This document shows, piece after piece, positions 20,804 to 27,507 of a DNA stretch of 64,000 bases (position 1 is the stretch's first letter; every line of letters starts with the position of its first letter). A program made the position numbers and the translations under genes. The DNA is taken from assembly GCA_035501615.1 (NCBI GenBank), contig DATJVY010000053.1, positions 1-64,000 on the forward strand. Reading direction: 5' to 3'. This DNA is from RPRB01 sp035501615 (GTDB lineage Bacteria > Myxococcota > Myxococcia > Myxococcales > Myxococcaceae). The notes beneath the pieces were generated by a model. It was not told where the DNA came from and did not search any database. It saw nothing but the letters and a program-made list of their open reading frames with translations.

Positions 20804-21627
20804 GGCCGGGCCGGAGGCGCCACCCGGCGCGCGACGAGCACGATGCCGCTCTCGTTCGCCAGCTGGACGAGCCGGTCGCCCTCGAGGAGCAGCGTCTTCC
20901 CTGCCTCGACCGCGAGCACCCGGGCCCCGACCGACCGGAGCACCTCGAGCGTCGCCGGACCCACCGCCGGCAGGTCGAACCGCTCGTCCTGTCCCGGCTT
21001 GCTCCTCTTCACCACCACCACGCCCGGCCCGCCCAGCTCGGCTCCGCGGCGAATGCAGGCGTCGGTCCCCTCCACCGCCTCCAGCGCCAGCACGTGCCCG
21101 TTCTTCACCACCACCGTCTGCCCCACGTCGGCGCGGCCGAGCAGGGTCGCAACCTCCTCGCCCAGCGCCACGTCCCGCTCCTGAGCGGCCTCGAGCTGAG
21201 GACCGGCGAGCTGGCCCTCCGGGGCGAGGATTTCCCGGAGCAGCTCGGTGGGGGCGACGATTCGGATCCCGGCGGCCTCGAACTCGTCCGCCGCCGCACG
21301 GAGGAGCGCGTCGTCGCGGAAGCTCCGCAGGCGCGTCGCGATGCGGAACAGCCCGACGTCGGGGCGCATCTGCTGCACTGCCCGCATCCGGGAGAAGCCT
21401 CCGGCGAGCACCGCCTCGGTGACGCCCTGGTCCCGGAGCAGCCGCTCGATGCGCGCCACCTGCCCCACCTTCACCCAGTCGAGCCGATCGACCTCGGAGG
21501 CCAGCGCGGGATCGGTCTCGCCCGTGTGCCCCACCGCGATGACGGCCAGGCCCTTCGCCCGCGCCGCCCGCGCGAAGAGGCGGGGCAGCGCGCCGTTGCC
21601 GGCGATGAGCCCGATGCGCCCGAACAC
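20800..21627 (-). CDS. lpxI: UDP-2,3-diacylglucosamine pyrophosphatase LpxI
   Basis: 275 aa, LpxI/DUF1009 family. It hydrolyses UDP-2,3-diacylglucosamine to lipid X and UMP, replacing LpxH in many non-enteric Gram-negatives. IGLIAGNGALPRLFARAAR is the conserved N-terminus. QTVVVKNGHVLALEAVEGTD and GVVVVKRSKPGQDERFDLPA are the C-terminal domain motifs, and PAVGPATLEVL follows. The GTG start shares its G with the lpxA stop (TAGTG). The lpxD-fabZ-lpxA-lpxI order is common where LpxI is used. No lpxH is seen in the window. Confidence 0.94.
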   Translation of the reverse strand: MFGRIGLIAGNGALPRLFARAARAKGLAVIAVGHTGETDPALASEVDRLDWVKVGQVARIERLLRDQGVTEAVLAGGFSRMRAVQQMRPDVGLFRIATRLRSFRDDALLRAAADEFEAAGIRIVAPTELLREILAPEGQLAGPQLEAAQERDVALGEEVATLLGRADVGQTVVVKNGHVLALEAVEGTDACIRRGAELGGPGVVVVKRSKPGQDERFDLPAVGPATLEVLRSVGARVLAVEAGKTLLLEGDRLVQLANESGIVLVARRVAPPARP

Positions 21628-22400
21628 TACCTGGTGATCCCGCGCTGGCTGGTGGCGACGAAGGAGAGCAGCGTCTGGATCTCGCTCTGGTCGCCGAGCT
21701 CGGTGCGGAGCCGCTCGATGGCCTCCTCGAGCGGGAGCTTGCTCCGGAAGAGGATGCGGTAGGCCTCCTTCACCCGGGCGATCTGCTCTTCCGAGTAGCC
21801 GTGTCGCGCGAGCCCGATGCTGTTGACCCCCACCAGCTCGGCCCGATCACCCTGTGCGGTGCAGAAGGGCGGGACGTCCATCACCACCATCGCCCCACCG
21901 GCCACGAAGGCATGTCGGCCGATGCGGGTGAACTGGTGCACCGCCGCCAGCCCGCCGAGGATGGCGTGGTCTCCCACCTCCACGTGCCCGCCGAGGGTCG
22001 CCGCGTTGGCGAACACGCAGCCGCTCCCCACCTGACAGTCGTGGGCCACGTGGGCGTAGGCCATGAAGAGGTTCTGGTCCCCGATCCGGGTCACCCCGCC
22101 GCCGCCGGCGGTGCCCTTGTGGAGGGTGGTGAACTCGCGGATGAGGTTCTCGTCGCCGATCTCGAGCGCGCTGTCCTCGCCGGCGTACTTGAGGTCCTGG
22201 GGTTGCGCGCCCACCGAGGCGAAGTGGAAGACCCGGTTGCGCTCACCGATCCGTGTACGCCCCTCGATGACCGCGTGCGGACCGACGACTGTCCCGGCGC
22301 CGATCGTGACCTGGGGCCCGATGACCGCGTAGGGGCCCACCTCGACCGTGGGGTGCAGCTGGGCTCCGGGGGCGATCACCGCCGTGGGATGGACGCTCAT
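21627..22400 (-). CDS. lpxA: UDP-N-acetylglucosamine acyltransferase
   Basis: 257 aa, the first enzyme of lipid A synthesis, acylating UDP-GlcNAc at O-3 from acyl-ACP. A left-handed beta-helix of hexapeptide repeats fills about residues 1-185. The catalytic segment AYAHVAHDCQVGSGCVFANA carries the conserved His, and GGLAAVHQFTRIGRHAFVAG follows. VGVNSIGLARHGYS opens the C-terminal helical domain. It overlaps fabZ by ATGA. Confidence 0.96.
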   Translation of the reverse strand: MSVHPTAVIAPGAQLHPTVEVGPYAVIGPQVTIGAGTVVGPHAVIEGRTRIGERNRVFHFASVGAQPQDLKYAGEDSALEIGDENLIREFTTLHKGTAGGGGVTRIGDQNLFMAYAHVAHDCQVGSGCVFANAATLGGHVEVGDHAILGGLAAVHQFTRIGRHAFVAGGAMVVMDVPPFCTAQGDRAELVGVNSIGLARHGYSEEQIARVKEAYRILFRSKLPLEEAIERLRTELGDQSEIQTLLSFVATSQRGITR

Positions 22401-22837
22401 CGGTCCTTGTCCACCACGGTGGCCAGGAACTCGCCCTCGGCCACGACCTCTCCGTCCACCTTGGCCACCCCCCGCGTCTTGAGGATCGACCCCTTGAAGC
22501 GCAGGACCTCCACCTCGAGCTCCAGGCGATCGCCCGGGACGGTGGGCCGGCGGAACTTCGCCGCGTCGATGGCCATGAGATACGTCACCTTCTGTGTGGG
22601 GTCGAAGCCCGTCGAGCGGTAGGCGAGGATCGCGCTCGCCTGCGCCAGGGCCTCGAGGACCAGCACCCCCGGCATCACCGGGTGGCCCGGGAAGTGACCC
22701 TCGAAGAAGGGCTCGTTCACCGAGACGTTCTTGTATGCCCGCAGCGCCTTGCCGGGCTCGATCGACACCACCCGGTCCACGAGCAGGAACGGGTAGCGGT
22801 GGGGCAGCAGCTTCTGGATCTCCAGCACGTCCATCAT
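22397..22837 (-). CDS. fabZ: (3R)-hydroxyacyl-ACP dehydratase
   Basis: A 146-aa hot-dog-fold dehydratase of fatty acid elongation. LLPHRYPFLLVDRV at the N-terminus is typical. The catalytic His is in FFEGHFPGHPVMPGVLVLEA, the hallmark motif. KFRRPTVPGDRLELEVEV follows. It sits between lpxD and lpxA as in E. coli, which balances hydroxyacyl-ACP use between phospholipid and lipid A. The first of two adjacent ATGs overlaps the lpxD stop (ATGA). Confidence 0.96.
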   Translation of the reverse strand: MMDVLEIQKLLPHRYPFLLVDRVVSIEPGKALRAYKNVSVNEPFFEGHFPGHPVMPGVLVLEALAQASAILAYRSTGFDPTQKVTYLMAIDAAKFRRPTVPGDRLELEVEVLRFKGSILKTRGVAKVDGEVVAEGEFLATVVDKDR

Positions 22838-23886
22838 GAGGTGGAGCCGTCCTTCCTCGATTCGAGCGCAGCGACCCGGGCGCGGAGCTGCCTGATCTCC
22901 CTGAGCAGCTCCGGCAGCTGCTTCAGGGCGGCGCTCTGCCGCAGCCAGAGGGAACGCTCCACCGCCGGATACCCCGAGAAGGTCTGCCCGGCGGGCACGT
23001 CGTGCGGCACGCCCGACTGGGCGGCGATGCGGGCCCCGTCCCCGATGTGCACGTGCCCGACGATGCCCACCTGCCCGGCGAGCACCACGCCCTCGCCCAC
23101 CTCGGTGGAGCCGGAGATGCCCACCTGGGCGCAGACGATGGAGAGCGGCCCCACCCGAACGTTGTGGGCGATCTGCACCAGGTTGTCGATCTTCGTTCCC
23201 CGGCCGATGACCGTCTCCCCGGTCGTCGCCCGGTCGATGCAGCTCCCGGCGCCGACCTCGACGTCGTCCTCGATCCGGACGGTGCCCACCTGCGGCACCT
23301 TCACGTGGGCCAGCCCTGTGGAGTCGAAGGCGAAGCCGAAGCCGTCGGAGCCCACCACCGCCCCCGGCTGGAGCAGCACCCGGTCGCCCAGGGTGCACTT
23401 CTCGCGAACCACCGCGCCCGGCTGGAGCACGCAGTCCTCGCCCAGCTGCGTACCTTCCCCGACGTAGCTCCCGGGCCAGAGCACGCTGCGCGGGCCCACC
23501 ACCGCGGAGGCATCGACCACCGCCAGCGCCATGACCGTCGCCGAGGGGTCGACCCGCGCCGAGGGGTGCACCTCGGCACGGGGATGGATGCCGGCGACGG
23601 GGCGCGGACCGGGGTGGAACAGCGCCAGGAGCCGGGCCCAGGCCAGATGCGGTGACGCCACCCTCACCCAGGCGACGTCGGTGCGGGTCACCGCCTCACC
23701 GGGGGGCAGGAGCACCGCCGAGGCGCGGGTGGTCCCCAGCTCCTTGCGGTAGCGCGGGTTTCCGTAGAACGACAGCTGGCCGGGGCCCGCCTCCTCGAGC
23801 GAGGCCAGGCCCACGATGCGCAGCCGACCGTCTCCCTCGACGGTGCCGCCCACCTCGGCGGCGAGCTCTGTGAGGGAGCGTTCCAT
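22834..23886 (-). CDS. lpxD: UDP-3-O-(3-hydroxyacyl)glucosamine N-acyltransferase
   Basis: 350 aa, the third step of lipid A synthesis. The N-terminal uridine-binding domain is about residues 1-100 (GPGQLSFYGNPRYRKEL). A beta-helix of hexapeptide repeats runs from about 105 to 310. The catalytic His is in DNLVQIAHNVRVGP. SDGFGFAFDSTGLAHVKVPQ is the family's lipid-binding segment. A C-terminal helix (QLPELLREIRQLRARVAALE) is a short coiled coil. It follows skp after 14 nt. Confidence 0.96.
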   Translation of the reverse strand: MERSLTELAAEVGGTVEGDGRLRIVGLASLEEAGPGQLSFYGNPRYRKELGTTRASAVLLPPGEAVTRTDVAWVRVASPHLAWARLLALFHPGPRPVAGIHPRAEVHPSARVDPSATVMALAVVDASAVVGPRSVLWPGSYVGEGTQLGEDCVLQPGAVVREKCTLGDRVLLQPGAVVGSDGFGFAFDSTGLAHVKVPQVGTVRIEDDVEVGAGSCIDRATTGETVIGRGTKIDNLVQIAHNVRVGPLSIVCAQVGISGSTEVGEGVVLAGQVGIVGHVHIGDGARIAAQSGVPHDVPAGQTFSGYPAVERSLWLRQSAALKQLPELLREIRQLRARVAALESRKDGSTS

Positions 23887-23900
23887 CCGCTCCCGCGAGG

Positions 23901-24467
23901 CTACTTCTTCTTGGCCGGGGCCGCGGCCGCCGGCGCGCTGCTGCTGGCCTTGACCTTGTTCTGCTCGTTGTAGGTGCGGACCAGCTGCGGGGTCAGGTCG
24001 AGCGAGTCCGGGGCGTAGGCGATCCCGCCCGCCTCGAACACCATCGTGAACTGCTCCTTCGCCGCGAGGGCCTGGATGACGTTCCGCATCTTCTGGACGA
24101 TGGGCTGGAACTCCTCGGTCTCCTTCTGCGCCAGCTCCTGGCGGCCCTTCTCGAAGCTCTGCTGGAGATCGATGAACCGCTTCTGGAGGGCCTCGGCCTT
24201 GTCGTTCCGGGCGGCCTCGGTCATCGTCGCCGCCTGCTTGTCGAAGGTATCCTTGTCCTTCTTCAGCGCGTCCTGGGCCTTGTCCAGGTCCTTCTGCTTC
24301 TGGTCCTTGAGGGCCTCGAGGCGGGCCCGGGCGGCCTTGGCCTCGTCGAGCTCGCCGAGGGCCTTCTGGAAACTGACGAAGCCGATCTTCGCGTCCGCGC
24401 GCGCGGTGGCGGAGAGGGTCAATGGAACGACGGCGGCCAGGGCCACCAACAGGCGACGGGACGACAT
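23901..24467 (-). CDS. skp: periplasmic chaperone Skp (OmpH)
   Basis: 188 aa. A signal peptide (about residues 1-25, ending SATARA) is followed by KIGFVSFQKALGELDEAKAA, the usual Skp N-terminus, then long charged helices forming the tentacles (about 45-125). The C-terminus is an Ala/Lys-rich tail. It holds unfolded outer-membrane proteins on the way to BAM. The ATG at 24467 has GAGGAG 10 nt upstream; GTG at 24470 is equally possible. It is normally next to bamA, but here the three pnt genes lie between them, and skp has its own likely promoter. Confidence 0.9.
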   Translation of the reverse strand: MSSRRLLVALAAVVPLTLSATARADAKIGFVSFQKALGELDEAKAARARLEALKDQKQKDLDKAQDALKKDKDTFDKQAATMTEAARNDKAEALQKRFIDLQQSFEKGRQELAQKETEEFQPIVQKMRNVIQALAAKEQFTMVFEAGGIAYAPDSLDLTPQLVRTYNEQNKVKASSSAPAAAAPAKKK

Positions 24468-24582
24468 CACGTGCGTGCTCCTCGGGGAACTCCGGCGGCT
24501 TTCCAGGGAACGACCACCACCGCCCGGAGTGGAACGGAAGCCCCCCGGCGGGCGCTCCCGATGGGGTCGAAAAAGTGCGCGG

Positions 24583-24612
24583 ACACTAGGAGGAACGCCG
24601 TCAATCCGTCAA
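24583..24612 (-). promoter_or_regulatory. candidate promoter for skp-lpxD-fabZ-lpxA-lpxI
   Basis: The minus strand has -35 TTGACG (24607-24612), an 18-nt spacer and -10 TAGTGT (24583-24588), about 115 nt upstream of the skp start. It lies in the 195-nt gap after pntB, the largest gap in this part of the block. This suggests an independent transcript start here. Confidence 0.4.
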
Positions 24613-24642
24613 GCAGTTGCCATCCCGGCCGGACCCGGGGCA

Positions 24643-24657
24643 CCCCCGTCCAGGGGG
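24643..24657 (-). terminator. weak hairpin after pntB
   Basis: A 5-bp CCCCC/GGGGG stem with a 5-nt loop lies just past the pntB stop (24663). There is no U-run. It may reduce read-through from the bamA-pnt unit into skp, but the support is only structural. Confidence 0.25.
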
Positions 24658-24662
24658 CTCTC

Positions 24663-26048
24663 TCAGACCGCCTTCACCTCGGTCACCAGCCGGGTGAGTG
24701 AGGACTTGGCGTCGCCGAAGAGCATCGAGGTGTTGGGGGCGTAGAAGAGGTGGTTCTCGATGCCGGCGAAGCCTGGATTCATGCTCCGCTTGAGGACGAT
24801 GACGCCCTTGGCCTTGTCCACGTCGAGGATGGGCATCCCGAAGATGGGGCTCGAAGGGTCGCTGCGCGCGGCGGGGTTCACCACGTCGTTGGCCCCGATG
24901 ACCAGCGCCACGTCGGCCTGGGGGAACTCGGAGTTGATCTCTTCCATGTCGTAGAGCCGGTCGTAGGGGACGTTGGCCTCGGCGAGGAGCACGTTCATGT
25001 GCCCGGGCATCCTTCCTGCCACCGGATGGATTGCGTACTTGACCGTGACCCCCCGCTTCTCGAGGAGATCGGCCAGCTCGCGGACGACGTGCTGGGCCTG
25101 GGCCACGGCCATCCCGTATCCGGGGACGACGATGACCTCGCCGGCGTAGGCCATGCGGATCGCGGCGTCCTCGGGCGTGACGCTGCGGACGGTGAGGTCC
25201 CTGGCCTCGGCCCCGGGGACGAGCGCGGGGGGCGAGCCGAAGGCGCCGAAGAGCACGTTGCCGAAGCTCCGGTTCATCGCCTTGGACATCAGGATCGAGA
25301 GCAGGAAGCCCGAGGCCCCGTCCAGCGCGCCGCAGATGATGAGGACGTTGTTCTGGATCGCGAAGCCGGTCGCGCTCGAGGCCAGACCGGCGTACGAGTT
25401 GAGCAGCGACACCACCACCGGCATGTCGGCGCCCCCGATGGGCAGCACCATGAAGACGCCGAGCATCAGGGCGAGCCCGATCATCGCGTAGAACACGATC
25501 GACGTCTCGGGGCGGAAGATCAGGTACAGGAACATGGCGATCGCCACCCCGAAGAGGGTGATGTTCACCGTGTTCTGGCCCCGGTAGGTGACCGGCCTCC
25601 CGGTGATGAACTCCTGGAGCTTGCCGAAGGCCATGAAGCTGCCGGTCACGGTGAGCGCGCCGAAGAGCACCTCGAAGCCCAGGGCGGCCATCGTCGAGCG
25701 GGGCAGCCCGTGCTGGTTGATCCGGTACTCGGCGATACCCACCAGGGTGGCGGCCAGCGCGCCGAACATGTGGCTGATGGCGATCCGCTGCGGCATCGCG
25801 GTCATCGGCACGAACATGCCCAGCGGGTAGCCGATGACGGTCCCGAGGATCAGTGCCACGGCGATGAAGTCGAAGCGGATGATCTCGTGGTGAAACATCG
25901 TCCCCACGATGGCCAGGACCATTCCCAGCGCCGCCTGCTGCATGCCCAGCCGCGCCTTGTCGGGGTGGGTCAGGCTCTTCAGGCCGAGGATGAACAGCAC
26001 CGACGAGGCCAGGTAGATCGCCTCGATGAGCAGCTCGCGGGCGCTCAT
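24663..26048 (-). CDS. pntB: NAD(P) transhydrogenase subunit beta
   Basis: 461 aa. About eight to nine membrane helices occupy residues 1-265 (domain II), followed by the NADP(H)-binding domain III. VIVVPGYGMAVAQAQHVVREL, FAIHPVAGRMPGHMNVLLAE-like sequence and VALVIGANDVVNPAAR are classic domain III motifs. GMPILDVDKAKGVIVLKRSM is near the C-terminus. With PntAA and PntAB it forms the proton-pumping transhydrogenase that makes NADPH from NADH. Its ATG overlaps the pntAB stop (ATGA). Confidence 0.96.
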   Translation of the reverse strand: MSARELLIEAIYLASSVLFILGLKSLTHPDKARLGMQQAALGMVLAIVGTMFHHEIIRFDFIAVALILGTVIGYPLGMFVPMTAMPQRIAISHMFGALAATLVGIAEYRINQHGLPRSTMAALGFEVLFGALTVTGSFMAFGKLQEFITGRPVTYRGQNTVNITLFGVAIAMFLYLIFRPETSIVFYAMIGLALMLGVFMVLPIGGADMPVVVSLLNSYAGLASSATGFAIQNNVLIICGALDGASGFLLSILMSKAMNRSFGNVLFGAFGSPPALVPGAEARDLTVRSVTPEDAAIRMAYAGEVIVVPGYGMAVAQAQHVVRELADLLEKRGVTVKYAIHPVAGRMPGHMNVLLAEANVPYDRLYDMEEINSEFPQADVALVIGANDVVNPAARSDPSSPIFGMPILDVDKAKGVIVLKRSMNPGFAGIENHLFYAPNTSMLFGDAKSSLTRLVTEVKAV

Positions 26049-26377
26049 CGGGCCGCCCCGCCCTTCTCCTTGCCCTTCTCCAGCGCCGGGGCAGCCTGCT
26101 TCGGCTCGCGCTTGAACATCTTCAGCATCCGGTCGGTGATCAGGAACCCGCCGACGACGTTGATGCTGGCCGCGGTCACCGCCACGAAGCCCAGCCAGTT
26201 GGAGACCGTGTCGTGGTTCGCGCCGGCGAGCACCAGCGACCCCACCAGGCTGATCGCCGAGATGGCGTTGGTCGCCGACATGAGTGGCGTGTGGAGCAGC
26301 GGCGGGACGCGGGTGATGACCTGGTAGCCCACGAACGCGGCGAGCACGAACACGTACAGCTCGATGATGCTGATCAC
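26045..26377 (-). CDS. pntAB: NAD(P) transhydrogenase subunit alpha, membrane part
   Basis: 110 aa, three to four membrane helices. After a GTG start comes ISIIELYVFVLAAFVGYQVI. RVPPLLHTPLMSATNAISAI is the strongly conserved motif of the alpha membrane domain. GFLITDRMLKMFKRE closes the last helix. The three-gene arrangement (soluble alpha, small membrane alpha, beta) matches the Rhodospirillum-type enzyme rather than the fused E. coli PntA. The GTG overlaps the pntAA stop as GTGA. The longer open frame upstream is a shadow. Confidence 0.94.
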   Translation of the reverse strand: MISIIELYVFVLAAFVGYQVITRVPPLLHTPLMSATNAISAISLVGSLVLAGANHDTVSNWLGFVAVTAASINVVGGFLITDRMLKMFKREPKQAAPALEKGKEKGGAAR

Positions 26378-27492
26378 GGTCCGGTCCCTCCCGCCGGCTG
26401 CCCGTTCAGGGTGACGAGCATGGCCCGGGTGATCTCGTCCTGGGGGTCGATCTTCAGCGCCCCCTCCTTGGTCGACAGGTGCTGCACCAGGGTCAGCACG
26501 TTCCTCGCGAACATCTGGCTCGCGTGGAGCGGCACGGTGGCTGCGAGCTGCACCGGCCCGAGGATCACCACCCCGCCGACCACCACCCGCTCCCCTGCCC
26601 GGGTCCCCTCTGCGTTGCCTCCGGTCTCGGCCGCCAGGTCCACCACCACCGAGCCCGGCCGCAGGGTGGAGAGCGCCTTGGCGTCCACCAGCACCGGGGC
26701 CCGGCGACCCGGCACCTGCGCCGTGCATACCAGGAGGTCGTTTTGGGGAATGGCAGCGGCCAGGGCCTCACGGGTGGCGGCCTGCTCCTCCGCCGTCTGG
26801 GCGCGCGCGTAGCCACCCGCCGCCTCGGCGTCGGCGGCCACCTTCGGTCCGACGAAGGTGGCCCCCAGGCTCAGGACCTGCTCCGCCGCTGCCGGCCGGA
26901 CGTCGAAGCCAGACACCACCGCTCCCAGCCGGCGGGCGGTGGCGATGGCCTGCAGCCCGGCGACCCCGGCCCCGAGCACCAGCACCCTCGCCGGAGCCAG
27001 GGTGCCCGCGGCGGTGGTGAGCATGGGGAGCATCTTCCCCAGCTCGGCCGCGCCGAGGAGCACCGCCTTGTAGCCGGCCACGGTGGCCTGCGAGCTCAGC
27101 ACGTCCATCGACTGGGCTCGGGTGATGCGCGGGACCCGCTCCAGCGCGAGGAAGGTCAGCCCCCTCGCGGCGAGCCCCGGCAGGAGACCATCGGGAGGGT
27201 CGACCCCGAGCATCGAGACCACGGTCGTTCCCTCGGGGGCCTCGCCCAGCTCCGCGCCGGTGGGCCGGCGGACCCGGGGCCAGAGGTCCACCCCGCTCAG
27301 GGCCTGGCTCCGGGCCTCGTGGAGCTGCGCGCCGGCCTTCTCGTACTCGGCGTCGACGAAGCCGGCGGCGAGGCCGGCGCCCCGCTGGACCGCGATCCGA
27401 TGGCCCGCCTTGGTCAGACGCTGCACCACGTCGGGGACCAGCGCCACCCTCGCCTCGGCGGGTGCGGTCTCCCGGAGCACCGCGATTCGCAT
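26374..27492 (-). CDS. pntAA: NAD(P) transhydrogenase subunit alpha, soluble NAD-binding part
   Basis: 372 aa, domain I, related to alanine dehydrogenase. RIAVLRETAPAEARVALVPD is the conserved N-terminus. RITRAQSMDVLSSQATVAGY is a hallmark segment, and RVLVLGAGVAGLQAIATARR is the Rossmann nucleotide-binding loop. FDVRPAAAEQVLSLGA follows. The ATG has a strong GGGGAGGTG 7 nt upstream. It begins 15 nt after the bamA stop, so pnt is probably transcribed from the bamA unit. Confidence 0.96.
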   Translation of the reverse strand: MRIAVLRETAPAEARVALVPDVVQRLTKAGHRIAVQRGAGLAAGFVDAEYEKAGAQLHEARSQALSGVDLWPRVRRPTGAELGEAPEGTTVVSMLGVDPPDGLLPGLAARGLTFLALERVPRITRAQSMDVLSSQATVAGYKAVLLGAAELGKMLPMLTTAAGTLAPARVLVLGAGVAGLQAIATARRLGAVVSGFDVRPAAAEQVLSLGATFVGPKVAADAEAAGGYARAQTAEEQAATREALAAAIPQNDLLVCTAQVPGRRAPVLVDAKALSTLRPGSVVVDLAAETGGNAEGTRAGERVVVGGVVILGPVQLAATVPLHASQMFARNVLTLVQHLSTKEGALKIDPQDEITRAMLVTLNGQPAGGTGP

Positions 27493-27507
27493 CTGGCAGC
27501 ACCTCCC

